NCBI GenBank assembly: GCA_903889245.1
Contig: CAISWQ010000079.1
Span: forward strand, 64,876 to 119,976
Reading direction: 5' to 3'
Origin: an uncultured Lentisphaerota bacterium
Lineage (GTDB): Bacteria > Verrucomicrobiota > Kiritimatiellia > CAIQIC01
DNA length: 55,101 nucleotides
How positions within the stretch are numbered: the stretch's first letter is position 1; the number at the start of each line of letters is the position of its first letter. Below are positions 1-8,285 of this stretch, one piece after another. A program made the position numbers and the translations under genes. The notes beneath the pieces were generated by a model that saw only the letters and a list, made by a program, of their open reading frames with translations, did not search any database and was not told the origin of the DNA.

Positions 1-2
1 CG

Positions 3-2291
3 TACTGCGGCGCCGTCGCCGACGCCGCGGGCGCCGCGCGCCAGCCGTGGAACGTGACAACGCTCACCGTCAGCCGCGCGAACTACTCGAAGAGCGCGAC
101 CTCGCTGAACGAGACGCGCAAAGAAGTCCCGATGCCGCAGCTCTCGTGGCCGCTGCTCAACAAGGCCGAGGCGCTGCTGCGCGGCACGACGCAAAAGGGC
201 GTTGGCAACGCGTTCGCCTACAGCATGGATTTCCTGATGCCCACCCCGATCCTCGGCAAGATCACCGACGACCGCGCCACCTTCGCCGGGCCGGACGCGC
301 TCGACCTCGGCGTCTGCGAACCGCAGCACACCGCGCGGCTGCTCGTCATCGGCTCCTCCTGCGCCGTCAGCCGCGGGGCGGCGAAGGCGCTGATGCAGCC
401 GGTCGCGCTCGCCGAGGTCGGCGAGCGGCTCGGCGAGCGCGCCTTCCAGATGGCCGCCGCCATCCAATGGCCGGCGACCGTCACCGTCAAAGCACCTGCT
501 GTGGCCGGCGCGGCGGTGTCCGGGCTCGCGCTCAAGGAATTGAACGAGCGCGAGCGGCCCTACCGCCGGCAGCCGCTCGAAACGGTCAGCCAGCCCAAGC
601 TCGGCGTGCCGGTGCTGGCGGAATACGACGTCATCGTCATCGGCAGCGGGCCGGCCGGCCATTCGGCCGCGATCGCCGCCGGGCGCGCGGGCGCCAAGAC
701 GCTGATGATCGAGCAGGCCGGCTTCATCGGCGGCAATATCGCGCTCGGCGTCCCCGGCTTCTGGCGCGGCTACCGCAAGGGCTTCAACCAGGAATGGAGC
801 CCGACCAACTACCCAAAGTTTCTCGCCGAGGCTGGCGTGGATATCTGGCTGCACTCGCTCGCGATGGGCGCGGTGCTGCGCGGCAAGGAAGTCGCGGGCG
901 TCGAGATCGCCACGTGGCTCGGCCGCGGCGCGGTGCTCGGCAAGATCATCATTGATGCCTCCGGCGAGGGCGATGTCTGCGCCGCCGCCGGCGCGGAGTC
1001 GTTCTACCTCAACGAGGGCGACCTCTGCCTGGAGGAGGCGTCGTTCAAGGACATCGGCCTCTATAGCAACGTGCCACCACTGGACCCGATGGATGTCGCC
1101 GGCGCCACGTTGCATCACGTCATCGCCGTGCAGGCGGGTAAGGCGAAGTGGGACTTCTTCCCGATGGTGCAGCTCCGCGAAACGCGCCGCATCAAGGGCG
1201 ACTACGTGATCAACGAGCTCGACGTGAACGCCGGCCGCACCTACCGCGACGTGATCGCCGTCTCCGCCTCGGCCTTCGACCCGCACGGCTACTACAGCAG
1301 CGACTACTCGTTCGCCGGCCTCATGCCCTTTACCAAGCGCGTGAAGAAGGATGTCATTGCCTACATTCCGCTGCGCGCGATTTTGCCGGCCGGGCTGGAG
1401 AACATCCTGGTCGTCGGCCGCTGCCACTCGATGACGCACGACGTGCAGGCGATGATCCGCATGAACCCCGACGTGATCAACGAGGGCTATGCCGCCGGTT
1501 ACGCCGCTGCGCTCTGCCTCCAGCACGGCACCACGCCGCGCCAGGTCAACATCACCGAGCTGCAGGCGCACCTCGTCTCCAAGAAAATCCTCCCGGCCGA
1601 GGACCTGCCGCGCATCGCCACCGACCTGCCCGAACCCACCGACGCGGAACTCGCCGCGGCCGCCGCCGATCCTGCGCAGCGCGCGAACCTCCTGACCCTC
1701 GCCCGCGGCGGCGTGCGCGCGATTGAGCCGCTGAATAAAACTTTCGCCGCCGTGCCGGATGCCGCCAAGGCCAAGGCGCTCTGTCTGCTCGGCGATGGCA
1801 CCGGCGTGCCGCTGCTCGCCGACTGGCTGGCGAAGGAACCGCTGGGCACCGGCAAGCCCTACAACTGGGAAGGCTTCCTCGACGTGCCGGAGGTGGATGG
1901 CGCGATGTGGGTGCTCGCCATCCCGAAGGACAAGCGCGCCGTCCCCGCGCTCGTGGACAAGCTGCGCCAGTGCAAGGCCGATACCGGCTTCAACAAACTC
2001 CGCGCCGTCACCATGGCGCTCGGCCGCATCGGCGACCCGGCCGCCGCGCAGCCGCTCGCGGATTTCCTGCGGCAGCCCGGCATCCAGGGCCACATGAACC
2101 CCGGCGCCGATCCCACGACGATTCACGCCGCGAAATTTTCACAGGCCTTGATCGAGCTCTTCGCCGCCTCCGCGCTCTACCGCTGCGGCGACGCCGACGG
2201 CCTCGGAAAAAATATCCTGACCACCTACCTCGACGACTGGCGCGGCGTCTTCGTCCGCTACGCCGGCAACGTCCTCGCCGAACGCAAGTAG
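3..2291 (+). CDS. FAD-dependent oxidoreductase with C-terminal HEAT-like repeats (5' partial)
   Basis: The reading frame is open to the left edge, so the true start lies outside the window; the GTG at 54 is only the first start-type codon inside it. A dinucleotide-binding motif (VIVIGSGPAG) begins near codon 191 counted from 54, followed by the FIGGNIALG stretch and the AGLENILVVGRCHS segment usual in PF12831-type FAD-dependent oxidoreductases. The part before the GxGxxG (ARLLVIGSSCAVSRGAAKA) resembles the closing segment of another such domain, so two FAD domains may be in tandem, the first cut by the window edge. The last ~180 residues hold short helical repeats (ALGRIGDPAAAQPLADFL) like HEAT repeats. 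Substrate unknown. The family call is firm; the tandem arrangement is inference. Confidence 0.8.
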   Translation, partial: YCGAVADAAGAARQPWNVTTLTVSRANYSKSATSLNETRKEVPMPQLSWPLLNKAEALLRGTTQKGVGNAFAYSMDFLMPTPILGKITDDRATFAGPDALDLGVCEPQHTARLLVIGSSCAVSRGAAKALMQPVALAEVGERLGERAFQMAAAIQWPATVTVKAPAVAGAAVSGLALKELNERERPYRRQPLETVSQPKLGVPVLAEYDVIVIGSGPAGHSAAIAAGRAGAKTLMIEQAGFIGGNIALGVPGFWRGYRKGFNQEWSPTNYPKFLAEAGVDIWLHSLAMGAVLRGKEVAGVEIATWLGRGAVLGKIIIDASGEGDVCAAAGAESFYLNEGDLCLEEASFKDIGLYSNVPPLDPMDVAGATLHHVIAVQAGKAKWDFFPMVQLRETRRIKGDYVINELDVNAGRTYRDVIAVSASAFDPHGYYSSDYSFAGLMPFTKRVKKDVIAYIPLRAILPAGLENILVVGRCHSMTHDVQAMIRMNPDVINEGYAAGYAAALCLQHGTTPRQVNITELQAHLVSKKILPAEDLPRIATDLPEPTDAELAAAAADPAQRANLLTLARGGVRAIEPLNKTFAAVPDAAKAKALCLLGDGTGVPLLADWLAKEPLGTGKPYNWEGFLDVPEVDGAMWVLAIPKDKRAVPALVDKLRQCKADTGFNKLRAVTMALGRIGDPAAAQPLADFLRQPGIQGHMNPGADPTTIHAAKFSQALIELFAASALYRCGDADGLGKNILTTYLDDWRGVFVRYAGNVLAERK

Positions 2292-2310
2292 TCCGGACGC
2301 GGCGAGGAGC

Positions 2311-2329
2311 GCCGGGTCGGAGACCCGGC
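2311..2329. repeat. GCCGGGTC hairpin between convergent genes, possible terminator
   Basis: GCCGGGTC-gga-GACCCGGC is a perfect 8-bp stem with a 3-nt loop, 19 nt after the stop of the FAD oxidoreductase. It has no T-tract, so intrinsic termination is uncertain. The same stem with another loop recurs at 54973-54992, marking it as a dispersed intergenic element. Confidence 0.5.
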
Positions 2330-2382
2330 CAACAATAGCTGCTCTGTTGTCTTCTGTAAGCCGGCGTTCCGAGCCGACGTGG

Positions 2383-2489
2383 TTCCAAGCCCTGGAATTT
2401 TCAACGTGAATTTTTCCAAGGCTTGGAAAAATTTCCGCGAAATCTTCCAATCCCTGGAAAAACCCGTCTCGCGTTTTCCAATCCTTGAA
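2383..2489. repeat. TTCCAANNNTTGGAA array A, four units, 31-bp period
   Basis: Units start at 2383, 2414, 2445 and 2476, exactly 31 bp apart. The second is perfect (TTCCAAGGCTTGGAA inside a T5...A5 context). The first and third have CTGG in the right arm, and the fourth lacks one G. The 16-nt spacers differ in sequence. The array sits between two convergent genes, so it is not simply a promoter element. Confidence 0.85.
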
Positions 2490-2577
2490 AACGGCGCGGC
2501 TGGAACCGCGCCCGCCCGTCCGCTTTTTCTGTCTCTCGATTTTTCTGTCCACGCCCCAAGGCGGGGCCTAATCCTGC

Positions 2578-3807
2578 TCACAGCCGGATGAAAATTTTCC
2601 GCACGTAGAGGAAGCGGACCAGCAGGAAGGTCAGGCCCAGCTCAACCGCGGCGAGCAGCAGGCCGCCGGCGCCCTTGGCCAGGTGCAGGTCCAGCCACGC
2701 CTGCACGTCGCCGCCGGCGAGGCGCGCCGCGATTTTCGGGAAATCAATGAGGTTGTGCGCGAGATAGATCGTAATCGGGTTCATGCCGATCCAGACGAAC
2801 GGCTGGCACCACGTCCGCCATTGCCGGATTTCCACGAGCCAATAGAAAAGCCCCAGCAGCAGCGCGCTGCAGCCGCCGGTCACCAGCACGAACGACGGGC
2901 TCCAGAGTTTTTTCACCACCGGGAACTGGAGGCCCCAGAGATAGCCCAGCGCCACGCTCGCGACGCCCGCGAGCACCAGCCCGATGACCTTGCGGTGGTC
3001 ATCGGCGTCGCCGCGCCGCAGCCAGAGGCCCGCGAGCAGGCCGAGCAGGCAGACGGAGACGACGCCGAGGATGCCCAGCAGCGGTTGCGATTCGTAGGCG
3101 CCGTTGATCTTCTTCCCCGGCAGGTAGCGATAGTCAACGTAGTTGGAAAGGTTGTGGCCTTCCTCGTAGCAGCCGCGCGCCCGGCCGGCGGCGGTTTGCA
3201 GGACCTGCGCCGGCTCGCTCGACTTGAGCTGCGCCACGGTCTGCGCCAGCGTTTCCTTGTCCAGCCGCACATCGGGGAATGGGACGAACGCCATCAGCGC
3301 CCAGTAGCCGAGCAGGAGCGCCGCGCAAACCAGCGCGAGCGCCCGCGCGCGGCGCAGCAGGATGAAGAGCGCGCCGCCGCAGAAGGAGGCGACCGCGATG
3401 TACTGGAGCACGCCGGAAAGCCGGATCTCCGGCCAGCGGGCGCTGAAGCCGCCGTAGTAGAAGATACCCAGCAGGAACAGCAGCGCACAGCGCCGCGCGA
3501 GCCGCGCGATGGCTTTCCCTTGACCCTGCTGCGCCAGCGTCCGTTCCATCGAGAACACCAGCGAGACGCCGGCGATGAACACGAACAGCGGGAAGATCAG
3601 GTCGTAGAAGCGGAAGCCCTCCCATGGCACATGGTGGAGTTGGGTTGAGAGGAAGCGCGTGACGGCGTTGTCGCTCACCTTCTCGAGCGCGGTCACCAGC
3701 GCGGCCGCGCCGACGATCCAGAACATGTCGAAGCCGCGGAGCGCGTCAAGGGACAGCAGACGCTGGGCGCCGCCGGGGGTGGGAACAGGAGCCGGACCTT
3801 GGTTCAT
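2578..3807 (-). CDS. Multi-pass membrane acyltransferase-like protein (DUF5009/HGSNAT type)
   Basis: This 409-residue polytopic protein begins with the RLLSLDALRGFDMFWIVG segment characteristic of the DUF5009/heparan-alpha-glucosaminide N-acetyltransferase-like family, followed by about ten hydrophobic segments. HHVPWEGFRFYDLIFPLFVFIAG-type text with conserved His, Trp and Asp is seen early, and the WIGMNPITIYLAHNL motif near the C-terminus. Such proteins are thought to move acyl groups across the membrane onto sugars; the substrate here is unknown. I chose the ATG at 3807 over the GTG at 3813 because a purine-rich GGAGAGGAG lies 5 nt before the ATG. It is downstream of, and on the same strand as, tRNA-Val. 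Confidence 0.8.
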   Translation of the reverse strand: MNQGPAPVPTPGGAQRLLSLDALRGFDMFWIVGAAALVTALEKVSDNAVTRFLSTQLHHVPWEGFRFYDLIFPLFVFIAGVSLVFSMERTLAQQGQGKAIARLARRCALLFLLGIFYYGGFSARWPEIRLSGVLQYIAVASFCGGALFILLRRARALALVCAALLLGYWALMAFVPFPDVRLDKETLAQTVAQLKSSEPAQVLQTAAGRARGCYEEGHNLSNYVDYRYLPGKKINGAYESQPLLGILGVVSVCLLGLLAGLWLRRGDADDHRKVIGLVLAGVASVALGYLWGLQFPVVKKLWSPSFVLVTGGCSALLLGLFYWLVEIRQWRTWCQPFVWIGMNPITIYLAHNLIDFPKIAARLAGGDVQAWLDLHLAKGAGGLLLAAVELGLTFLLVRFLYVRKIFIRL

Positions 3808-3825
3808 ACGCACTCCTCTCCAAAC

Positions 3826-3902
3826 TGGTGGGCGGCACAGGACTCGAACCTGTGACCTCGTGCATGTGAGGCACGCGCTCTAACCAACTGAGCTAGCCGC
3901 CC
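3826..3902 (-). tRNA. tRNA-Val (anticodon CAC)
   Basis: Read on the minus strand the segment folds as a standard 77-nt cloverleaf. The acceptor stem is GGGCGGC/GCCGCCC, the D-arm contains GCTCAGTTGGTTAGAGC, the anticodon stem is CGTGC/GCACG with loop CTCACAT (anticodon CAC, reading GUG), and the T-arm contains GGTTCGAGTCC. The discriminator A and the 3' CCA are encoded in the DNA. Confidence 0.95.
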
Positions 3903-3961
3903 AAAAGAAAAGCGCGGCGACAATGGATTTTTCCCCGCGCGGTTTCAAGCCCAAATCTTGG

Positions 3962-5974
3962 TCACCGCGTCGGCCACAGACGCACGAGCAGCACGCCGTG
4001 GCGCGGGACCGAGGCCTCGAACCGCCCATCGAAGGCGCCGATGTCGGTCTGCCGCCAGAGGTCGCGCACGCGCTGCTTGCCGGTCAGGCCAAGGTCGCTC
4101 CATTTGGCGGTGACGCGGTTGGCGATGACGCCACGGTTGAACAGGCCGACCGCCAGCGAGCCATCCTCCATCTTCTTCGCCCACACCTCGAGGTTGCCTT
4201 CCTTGCTCACGCGCCCGGCCTGCTGGCCGAGCGGGTCCTGGTTGACCTCGAGCACCTCGTCGTTGGTCAGCAGGCCCAGGGTGAAGTCGTCGAACTGCGT
4301 CATGTCGCAGCCGATCAGCAGCGGCGAGCAGAGCAGGCACCAGAGGCTGATGTGCGTGTACTGCTCGTTCGGTGTCAGCCGGCTCGGATGCAAATGGCCC
4401 CAGCCCACCTGGCCGACGACGAGCATGTCCGGGTCGTTCCAGTGGCCCGGCCCCGCGTACAGTTCGTGCCCGGCCTGGCCAAAGCCGATGCCCGCCATGC
4501 TGCCCCAGGTGTCGGTGATGTCGCCGGTCGTGCGCCAGCAATTGCCACCGAGCGCCTCGCCCCACTTCCACACGTCGCCCATGCCGTACTGGCAGAAGCT
4601 GAAGAGGATGTCGCGGTTCTGCTTGTCGAGCGCCGCGCGCATGATGGCGTAGGGCCGCATCTGGTCGAGCAACTTCGCCGGCGCGCCATCCTTCTCGAAC
4701 TTGGCCATGGCCGCGCAGCTCACCGGCCGCGTCCGCGTCTTTTCCATGTTCGGACGATAGGAGCACCAGTCGTACTTCAGGTAGTCGAAGCCCCACGCCG
4801 CGTAGTCCTGCGCATCGAGCTCCTCGTGGTCGAAGCTGGCCACGCATTCGCCGCACGTCCACGGACCGGGCGAGGAATAGAGGCCGATCTTGAGCCCGAG
4901 GCCGTGTACATAGGCCGTCAGCCCTTTCATATTCGGGAAGCGCGGATTCGGGATGATGTGCCCATCGGCGCCGCGGTGCGGCCCTTGCAGCGTCGGGTCC
5001 TTCGAGTCCTTGTGTACCTCCCAGAAGTCGTCAATGTTGATGTAGCTCCAACCGTGCTGGATCAGCCCGCTCTCCACCATCGCCTTGGCCGCCGCCTGCA
5101 CCTTCTCCGCGCTGACCGCGTGCGCGAAGCAGTTCCAACTGTTCCAACCCATCGGCGGCGTCAGCGCGATTTTGTCGCCGACGACGATCTTGAGCACACG
5201 CTCCGCTTTGCCCCTGGCGTTGGAGGCTTTCAATAGGACCTCATAGGTCCTATGCGACCTATCGGTCACGCTCCCGGTGATGATGCCGGAGTTGGGGTCA
5301 AGCTTGAGCCCGGCGGGCAGCTTCTCCGCCGCGAACGTCATCGGCCGCTCGCCGGTCGCGGCCACCGTGTAGAGGAACTCGCGGCCCGGCCGCACGCCCG
5401 TGATGCGCGTGCCGTTGATGCGCGGCGTCGCCGGTGGCTTGGGCGTCAGGATGACCGCCTCCTCCTTGTGCGCCGGCCCGGCGGTGGGCTTCGCGCCGTG
5501 ATAGGTGATCTTCGCCTCCACCCAGTCGGCGTGATCGAAGTCGATACCATCGCCGGCATCGGTGACCTCCAGCAGCAGGCTCTTCACGCCTTTCAAATCC
5601 ACGTCGACCTTCGAGGGTTCCATGCCCGCCTTCTTCAGGCCGCTGGTGAAAACTTCCTTGCCGTCGGCCGTCACCTTGAACTCCACGCTCCCCGGTTGGC
5701 CCTTCACCTCGTCATCCACGCCGACGACCGCCGTGAAGCGGTCGGCCTCGCCGAGCAGGTTGAGTTCGAAGAGGCTCTCCGCGTGCGTGCCCACGCCGTG
5801 GGCATAGGTCTGGCCCGCGAGCTTCAGGGGATTTTTGTCCACCGACTGGTTCTTTTGAGGCGAGCCATAGCCCTGTGTCATGTTGGCCAGGCCGAGGTCT
5901 GCGACCCACACCTCGCCCGCCGCCGCCCAGCCCGCGATCAACAGCACCGACCAACCAAGCCGCCATGTTTTCAT
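3962..5974 (-). CDS. Secreted GH27 alpha-galactosidase with N-terminal NPCBM domain
   Basis: The 670-residue protein starts with a signal peptide (MKTWRLGWSVLLIAG...AAAG). Residues ~20-145 look like an NPCBM carbohydrate-binding domain (TYAHGVGTHAES). Then comes a putative Ig-like (He_PIG) domain, ~175-265, and a GH27 barrel starting at LTPPMGWNSWNCF. The nucleophile motif YLKYDWC puts the catalytic Asp near residue 402; the second motif GPGHWNDPDML lies near 511-518. GH27 enzymes release terminal alpha-galactose (or N-acetylgalactosamine) with retention. The ATG at 5974 has GGGGAGA upstream; longer in-frame starts lack a signal peptide. A palindrome pair (6034-6079) lies just upstream. It is the only GH gene of the window on the minus strand. 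Confidence 0.92.
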   Translation of the reverse strand: MKTWRLGWSVLLIAGWAAAGEVWVADLGLANMTQGYGSPQKNQSVDKNPLKLAGQTYAHGVGTHAESLFELNLLGEADRFTAVVGVDDEVKGQPGSVEFKVTADGKEVFTSGLKKAGMEPSKVDVDLKGVKSLLLEVTDAGDGIDFDHADWVEAKITYHGAKPTAGPAHKEEAVILTPKPPATPRINGTRITGVRPGREFLYTVAATGERPMTFAAEKLPAGLKLDPNSGIITGSVTDRSHRTYEVLLKASNARGKAERVLKIVVGDKIALTPPMGWNSWNCFAHAVSAEKVQAAAKAMVESGLIQHGWSYINIDDFWEVHKDSKDPTLQGPHRGADGHIIPNPRFPNMKGLTAYVHGLGLKIGLYSSPGPWTCGECVASFDHEELDAQDYAAWGFDYLKYDWCSYRPNMEKTRTRPVSCAAMAKFEKDGAPAKLLDQMRPYAIMRAALDKQNRDILFSFCQYGMGDVWKWGEALGGNCWRTTGDITDTWGSMAGIGFGQAGHELYAGPGHWNDPDMLVVGQVGWGHLHPSRLTPNEQYTHISLWCLLCSPLLIGCDMTQFDDFTLGLLTNDEVLEVNQDPLGQQAGRVSKEGNLEVWAKKMEDGSLAVGLFNRGVIANRVTAKWSDLGLTGKQRVRDLWRQTDIGAFDGRFEASVPRHGVLLVRLWPTR
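5233..5253. repeat. Inverted repeat ATAGGACC/GGTCCTAT inside the GH27 gene
   Basis: A perfect 8-bp inverted repeat with a 5-nt loop, followed by the related GACCTATCGG. It lies in frame in the putative He_PIG linker domain and encodes part of DRSHRTYEVLLKA on the minus strand. It is AT-richer than its surroundings and may be an inserted dispersed repeat. Confidence 0.5.
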
Positions 5975-6033
5975 AAGGTCTCCCCTGCGCGCGGCGGATG
6001 ATGCCGCAACCAACCATCACCCGCAACGCGCTT

Positions 6034-6079
6034 TTCCAAGCCTTGGGGGAAGCGACGTCTTGTTTTCCAAGGCTTGGAA
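6034..6079. repeat. TTCCAANNNTTGGAA array B, two units, 31-bp period
   Basis: Units start at 6034 (right arm decayed to TTGGGG) and 6065 (perfect). The pair sits between the stop of the cytidylate-kinase-like gene and the start of the GH27 gene, both on the minus strand. Confidence 0.8.
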
Positions 6080-6090
6080 AAGGCTGGCGG

Positions 6091-6789
6091 TCAACCATGA
6101 CGGCGGCGGTGGGCCTTCTCGGTCAGCAACCGGACGGTGGCGTCGGCGACGAAGGCGGTGTTGACTGCGCCCAGGTTCCAGACGCAGTCGAAGTCGAGCG
6201 GATTGGCGATGTCGCGGTTGAAGTAATCGCGCACCATCTCAGCGCGTTCGCGGTCCTGTTTTTCCATCTCGCGCCGCGCGGTCTCCTCGTCGGCGTCCAT
6301 CAGTTCCATCATCTGCTTGACGCGCAGCGGCATGGGCGCGACGAGCCGGAGGTGTACGCCGCTGCGCAGGTCGCGCGTGACGAGGTTGCCGGCGCGGCCG
6401 ACGATGACGACGCGGCCGATCATGCCGAGGATGCGGATGACCTCAAAGATGCGTTTATGGAGCTTGTACTGCTCGTCGTGGCCGGTGAGGATGTCGAACA
6501 GGGCCTGTTGGAAACTGCTCTGGTATTCCTCGCGCAGCAGCGAGTCGAGCGGTGCGTTCAGCTCCGGGTCCTGGGCCAGCAGCAGACACAGACGGTAATC
6601 GAAGACCTCCCAACCCCGCGCCCAGTCCGCGTCGGTGCTGCGTTCGAGCTGTCGGAGAATTTCGCGCGCGAGCGTGTGGCCGCCCGCACCGGACTCGCGC
6701 GAGATGGTGACGAAGGGAAAACCTGTCTGGTCCGGGTTCAGCTTCAGCCGCTCACGCAGATATTTTTTGACCAGTTCAATGGGATTCAT
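6091..6789 (-). CDS. Cytidylate-kinase-like P-loop family protein
   Basis: The 232-residue cytoplasmic protein matches the cytidylate-kinase-like family (PF13189). FVTISRESGAGGHTLAREI gives the modified P-loop near residue 26, followed by VVIVGRAGNLVTRDL and the basic-acidic lid segment MDADEETARREMEKQDRERAEMVRDYF. Members look like nucleoside monophosphate kinases but their substrate is mostly undefined. No signal peptide is seen. The ATG at 6789 is preceded by an AGGTG ribosome-binding site. It is divergent from the DegT operon. Confidence 0.85.
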   Translation of the reverse strand: MNPIELVKKYLRERLKLNPDQTGFPFVTISRESGAGGHTLAREILRQLERSTDADWARGWEVFDYRLCLLLAQDPELNAPLDSLLREEYQSSFQQALFDILTGHDEQYKLHKRIFEVIRILGMIGRVVIVGRAGNLVTRDLRSGVHLRLVAPMPLRVKQMMELMDADEETARREMEKQDRERAEMVRDYFNRDIANPLDFDCVWNLGAVNTAFVADATVRLLTEKAHRRRHG

Positions 6790-6804
6790 GGTTCACCTGT
6801 CGGC

Positions 6805-6832
6805 ATTCTACAAAATCCGTTGTCTGGCTCAA
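6805..6832 (-). promoter_or_regulatory. Putative sigma70-type promoter of the cytidylate-kinase-like gene
   Basis: On the minus strand TTGAGC and TAGAAT are separated by 16 bp. The -10 lies about 16 nt before the start codon, so the leader would be very short. Confidence 0.35.
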
Positions 6833-6850
6833 GCCACATCATACCGGGGA

Positions 6851-6879
6851 TTGACATCGCGCGGGGAGAGGAGTAGAGG
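6851..6879 (+). promoter_or_regulatory. Putative promoter of the DegT/ceramidase operon
   Basis: TTGACA with a 17-bp spacer to TAGAGG, about 55 bp before the ATG at 6935. The -35 is perfect and the -10 weak, in the only sizeable gap upstream of the five-gene operon. Confidence 0.35.
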
Positions 6880-6934
6880 CGCGACTGGCTGGCGGCGTCG
6901 CCGGCCGGGCGAAAAATCCAAGCGCGAGGCCAAC

Positions 6935-8260
6935 ATGCAGAACGAAATCAACCGGCGGCATTTCCTGAAGACCACGGCGGCGGCCAGCGTGGCGCTGCCC
7001 TCCCTCTCGTTCGCGGTGGATGACAAACCGGCGCTGCTCGGCGGCAAGGCGCTCCACACCGGCGGCTGGGCGCGCTGGCCGCAGTGGCGCGAGGCGTGGG
7101 AAGGCGACCTGCTCAAGGTCTATCGCAGCGGCAAGTGGTTCCGCGGCTCCGACAAGCACGTCGAGGAGTTCGAGATCGCCTACGCGAAGCTGCTCGGTGC
7201 GACCAAGTGCCTCGCCACCGCCAGCGGCACGACCGCGCTGATGGTCGCGCTGCATGTGATGGACGTGGACGCGGGCGACGAGGTGATCTGCTCGCCCTAC
7301 ACGTTCATCGCCACCTACAACGCGATTCTGAACGCGAAGGCGCTGCCGGTCTTCGCCGATACCGACCCGGCGACGCTGCGCATGGACCCGGCGACCATCG
7401 CCAGCCGCATCACCGACCGGACGCGCGCGATTCTGCCGGTCCACATCTACGGGATGCCGTGCGAGATGGACGCGATCAACGCCCTCGCCAAACAGCACAA
7501 GCTCGCGGTGGTCGAGGACGCGTGCCAGGCGTGGCTCGCGGAATATCACGGGAAGAAGTGCGGCACGCTCGGCGACCTCGGCGCGTTCAGCTTCCAGGAA
7601 TCCAAGCATCTGCCGGGCGGCGAGGGCGGCACGGTCAGCGGCATGAGCGAGGCGCTGATTGACAAGTGCAACTCGTTCCACAACTGCGGCCGCGCCTGCG
7701 GCACCAACAAGGGCGCGGGCAGCTTCACCCGCGGCAACAATTACCGCATGACGCAGGCGCAGGCGGTCATCCTCCTGCAACAACTCGACAAGTTGCAGCA
7801 GGACACCGCGGTCCGCCGCGCGAACGCCGATTATCTGACGGGGGAGCTGGGCAAGATTCCCGGCATCGCGCCCTCGCGCCAGCCGGAGAACAGCCGGCCG
7901 GTGTGGCATCTCTATCCGTTCAGCTACGACGCCGAAAAATTCAGCGGCCTGCCGCGCGACAAGTTCATGAAGGCGCTCGCCGCCGAGGGTGTGCCGAATG
8001 CGAGTCCCTACCGCGAGCAGTATTTTGATGGCCTGCTCGACGAGGCGATCAACTCGCGCGGCTTCAAGCGGCTGTGGGGCGCGGACCGGCTGAAGGCCTA
8101 CCGCGACAGCTTCCAGGAACTGAAGGGCAACAAGCAGGCGTGCGCCGCAACCGTCGCCTTCCCGCAGACGGTGCTGCTGGCCGACCGCGCCAGCCTCGAA
8201 CACATCATCGCCGCCATCCGCAGAATCCAGGCGCACAGCGCGGAACTGGTGAAGGCGTGA
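6935..8260 (+). CDS. Tat-exported DegT/DnrJ/EryC1/StrS-family aminotransferase 1
   Basis: The 441-residue protein opens with a twin-arginine signal (NRRHFLK followed by a hydrophobic stretch ending LPSLSFA). The rest is a DegT/DnrJ/EryC1/StrS sugar-aminotransferase fold: GTTALMVALHVMDV, DEVICSPYTFIATYNAIL, VVEDACQAW and FSFQESKHLPGGEGG. The Lys in the last motif (residue ~224) is in the place of the PLP-binding lysine, so catalysis looks possible. Family members usually aminate nucleotide-linked keto sugars in the cytoplasm; export as a folded PLP protein is unusual and the substrate is unknown. The ATG at 6935 has a GAGG 9 nt upstream. First gene of an operon of five. Confidence 0.88.
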   Translation: MQNEINRRHFLKTTAAASVALPSLSFAVDDKPALLGGKALHTGGWARWPQWREAWEGDLLKVYRSGKWFRGSDKHVEEFEIAYAKLLGATKCLATASGTTALMVALHVMDVDAGDEVICSPYTFIATYNAILNAKALPVFADTDPATLRMDPATIASRITDRTRAILPVHIYGMPCEMDAINALAKQHKLAVVEDACQAWLAEYHGKKCGTLGDLGAFSFQESKHLPGGEGGTVSGMSEALIDKCNSFHNCGRACGTNKGAGSFTRGNNYRMTQAQAVILLQQLDKLQQDTAVRRANADYLTGELGKIPGIAPSRQPENSRPVWHLYPFSYDAEKFSGLPRDKFMKALAAEGVPNASPYREQYFDGLLDEAINSRGFKRLWGADRLKAYRDSFQELKGNKQACAATVAFPQTVLLADRASLEHIIAAIRRIQAHSAELVKA

Positions 8261-8285
8261 CCAGGAAGCTGATGGAGGAAGGGAC

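Noticed and set aside
2383-2489. CRISPR-like array (short repeats with 16-nt spacers)
   Set aside because: The repeat unit is only 15 bp and palindromic, spacers are too short, the unit number is at most four, and no cas genes are present. A binding-site array or dispersed repeat fits better.
6635-6934. Longer N-terminus for the first DegT-like protein
   Set aside because: The extra 100 codons overlap the divergent kinase-like gene, and the Tat signal starts at the ATG at 6935 with a ribosome-binding site.
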